From Chitinophaga sancti (GTDB taxonomy: Bacteria > Bacteroidota > Bacteroidia > Chitinophagales > Chitinophagaceae): a DNA stretch of 64,000 nt. Shown one piece after another: positions 63,016-64,000 of the stretch. The DNA is taken from positions 744,001 through 808,000 of the forward strand of contig NZ_CP139972.1 in NCBI RefSeq assembly GCF_034424315.1. Reading direction: 5' to 3'. The position numbers and the translations under genes were made by a program. The notes below the pieces were generated by a model. That model was given only the letters and a program-made list of their open reading frames with translations, was not told the DNA's origin and ran no database searches. Each line of letters begins with the position of its first letter. Within the stretch, counting starts at the first letter, position 1.

Positions 63016-64000
63016 ATGAGTAAAACCATTATTGTATCGAACAGGCTACCGGTAAAGATCACTGAGAAAGAGGGCGAATATGTGTTGAATCCGAGTGAAG
63101 GCGGTTTGGCTACAGGTCTGGGGTCCATTTACAGGCAAGGCTACAACATCTGGATTGGATGGCCCGGGGTGGACGTAAACGAAGCAGCACAGGTACAAAT
63201 TAAGGAGCAACTGGGCACCATGAACCTGATGCCGGTGTACCTGACCCAGGATGAAATCAATAATTATTACGAAGGATTTTCGAACGAGGTACTGTGGCCG
63301 GTTTTCCACTATATGTCCGTTTACGCCCGTTATGAGCAGGTATATTGGGATTACTATTACCAGGTAAATACAAAGTTCAGGGATGCTGTGCTGGAAGTGG
63401 CAGCGCCCGGGGATGTGATCTGGATCCATGATTACCAGTTACTCCTATTGCCCGGCATGATCCGTGCCGCAGCGCCGGATGTAGCCATTGGTTATTTCCA
63501 GCATATTCCGTTCCCCTCTTTTGAATTATTCCGTTTGATCCCATGGCGCGTAGAACTGCTCGAAGGTATGCTGGGGGCGGATCTCTTAGGCTTTCACACT
63601 TTTGATGACAGCCATCATTTCCTCAACGCTGTTACACGTTTACTGCCATTGAATGCCACTGCAAACGTGGTGACGGTGAATGACCGGGCAGTGGTAGCAG
63701 AAACCTTTCCCATGGGTATAGATAACAGTAAATTCGAACTGTTGTCGCAAGACCCTGAAGTACTGAAACAGGTGGAAAGCCTGCGCGAGAATTTCCATGG
63801 TACCCACATGGTTTTGTCTATTGACAGACTGGATTACAGCAAAGGTATTATACAACGCCTGCAGGCTTTTGAATTGTTCCTGCAACTGTATCCTGAATAT
63901 ATTGAGAAAGTCGTACTGTATATGATCGTCGTGCCATCGAGAGATACCGTGGCACAATACAAGGAACTGAGGGAGGCGATCGATATGCTGGCAGGGGGCA
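63016..64000 (+). CDS. otsA: Trehalose-6-phosphate synthase, 3' end outside window
   Basis: At least 328 residues are encoded from the ATG at 63016 before the window ends. This GT20-family enzyme joins glucose from UDP- or ADP-glucose to glucose-6-phosphate. The motifs IIVSNRLPV, EGGLATGLGSI, WIGWPGV, the active-site segment VIWIHDYQLLLLPGMI, FQHIPFPSFELFRLIPWR and LSIDRLDYSKGI are as in OtsA. In many Bacteroidota the gene is fused to the OtsB phosphatase and is about 730 residues long; that part lies beyond the window. Confidence 0.93.
   Translation, partial: MSKTIIVSNRLPVKITEKEGEYVLNPSEGGLATGLGSIYRQGYNIWIGWPGVDVNEAAQVQIKEQLGTMNLMPVYLTQDEINNYYEGFSNEVLWPVFHYMSVYARYEQVYWDYYYQVNTKFRDAVLEVAAPGDVIWIHDYQLLLLPGMIRAAAPDVAIGYFQHIPFPSFELFRLIPWRVELLEGMLGADLLGFHTFDDSHHFLNAVTRLLPLNATANVVTVNDRAVVAETFPMGIDNSKFELLSQDPEVLKQVESLRENFHGTHMVLSIDRLDYSKGIIQRLQAFELFLQLYPEYIEKVVLYMIVVPSRDTVAQYKELREAIDMLAGG

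Noticed and set aside
1..64000. CRISPR arrays, prophage, integrase or insertion sequence
   Set aside because: No short regular repeats with unique spacers, no transposase or integrase motifs and no phage structural genes were seen.

Overview
The window reads as a chromosome segment of a member of the Bacteroidota, most like Chitinophaga or a close relative. The evidence is a SusC/SusD pair, a FecR-type anti-sigma factor, a NUDIX-type arabinose regulator, paired DUF3857 proteins, lipoprotein signal peptides with Cys followed by charged residues, and promoters of the TTTG / TAnnTTTG type. I saw no rRNA, tRNA, CRISPR, insertion sequence or prophage. Product names come from reading the sequence, not from database searches.

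Layout. 1-8.1 kb: the start of a secreted repeat protein (cut by the window edge), a GH92 alpha-mannosidase, a FecR protein with no sigma factor beside it, a LuxR-type response regulator lacking its phospho-acceptor Asp, about 1 kb of non-coding DNA with a candidate structured RNA, and a Tat-exported SGNH hydrolase. 8.1-15.1 kb: a TetR-controlled RND efflux operon (tetR, tolC, adaptor, pump) with a 66-bp tandem array between adaptor and pump. 15.2-22.6 kb: a SAM-I riboswitch with a trans-sulfuration enzyme, a coupled amidohydrolase/YdcF pair, and two sodium- or cation-coupled transporters. 22.7-36.5 kb: SusC/SusD, a surface beta-helix lipoprotein, a HAD phosphatase and the L-arabinose genes araR, araB, araD, araA. 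A shared 13-bp motif lies in front of the sugar symporter, araR and araB, which ties them into one likely AraR regulon.

36.5-46.2 kb: RBBP9-like hydrolase, queG, an inactive/active pair of transglutaminase-like DUF3857 proteins, clpB, guanine deaminase and a small secreted peptide. 46.4-52.9 kb: an FtsX-type permease, a hybrid histidine kinase, a second small Lys/Ala-rich secreted peptide, a LytTR response regulator and a small exported protein. 52.9-59.2 kb: a second efflux operon (tolC, RND pump, adaptor). 59.2-64 kb: PAP2 phosphatase, a fluoride riboswitch in front of a CLC-F type fluoride exporter, a quinone-oxidoreductase-like enzyme, and the start of trehalose-6-phosphate synthase (cut by the window edge).

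The most unusual pattern is that the 3' end of a gene is often found again, 40 to 170 bp further on, in the spacer after that gene. The clear cases follow the efflux adaptor (a 66-bp array), the second tolC, queG, araB and the FtsX permease; weaker ones follow the first tolC, the dicarboxylate symporter, the second RND pump and the second DUF3857 gene. In several places the copy closes a mini-ORF that ends in the same C-terminal residues as the parent protein. After araB and the permease, eight residues are repeated exactly while the codons differ only synonymously.
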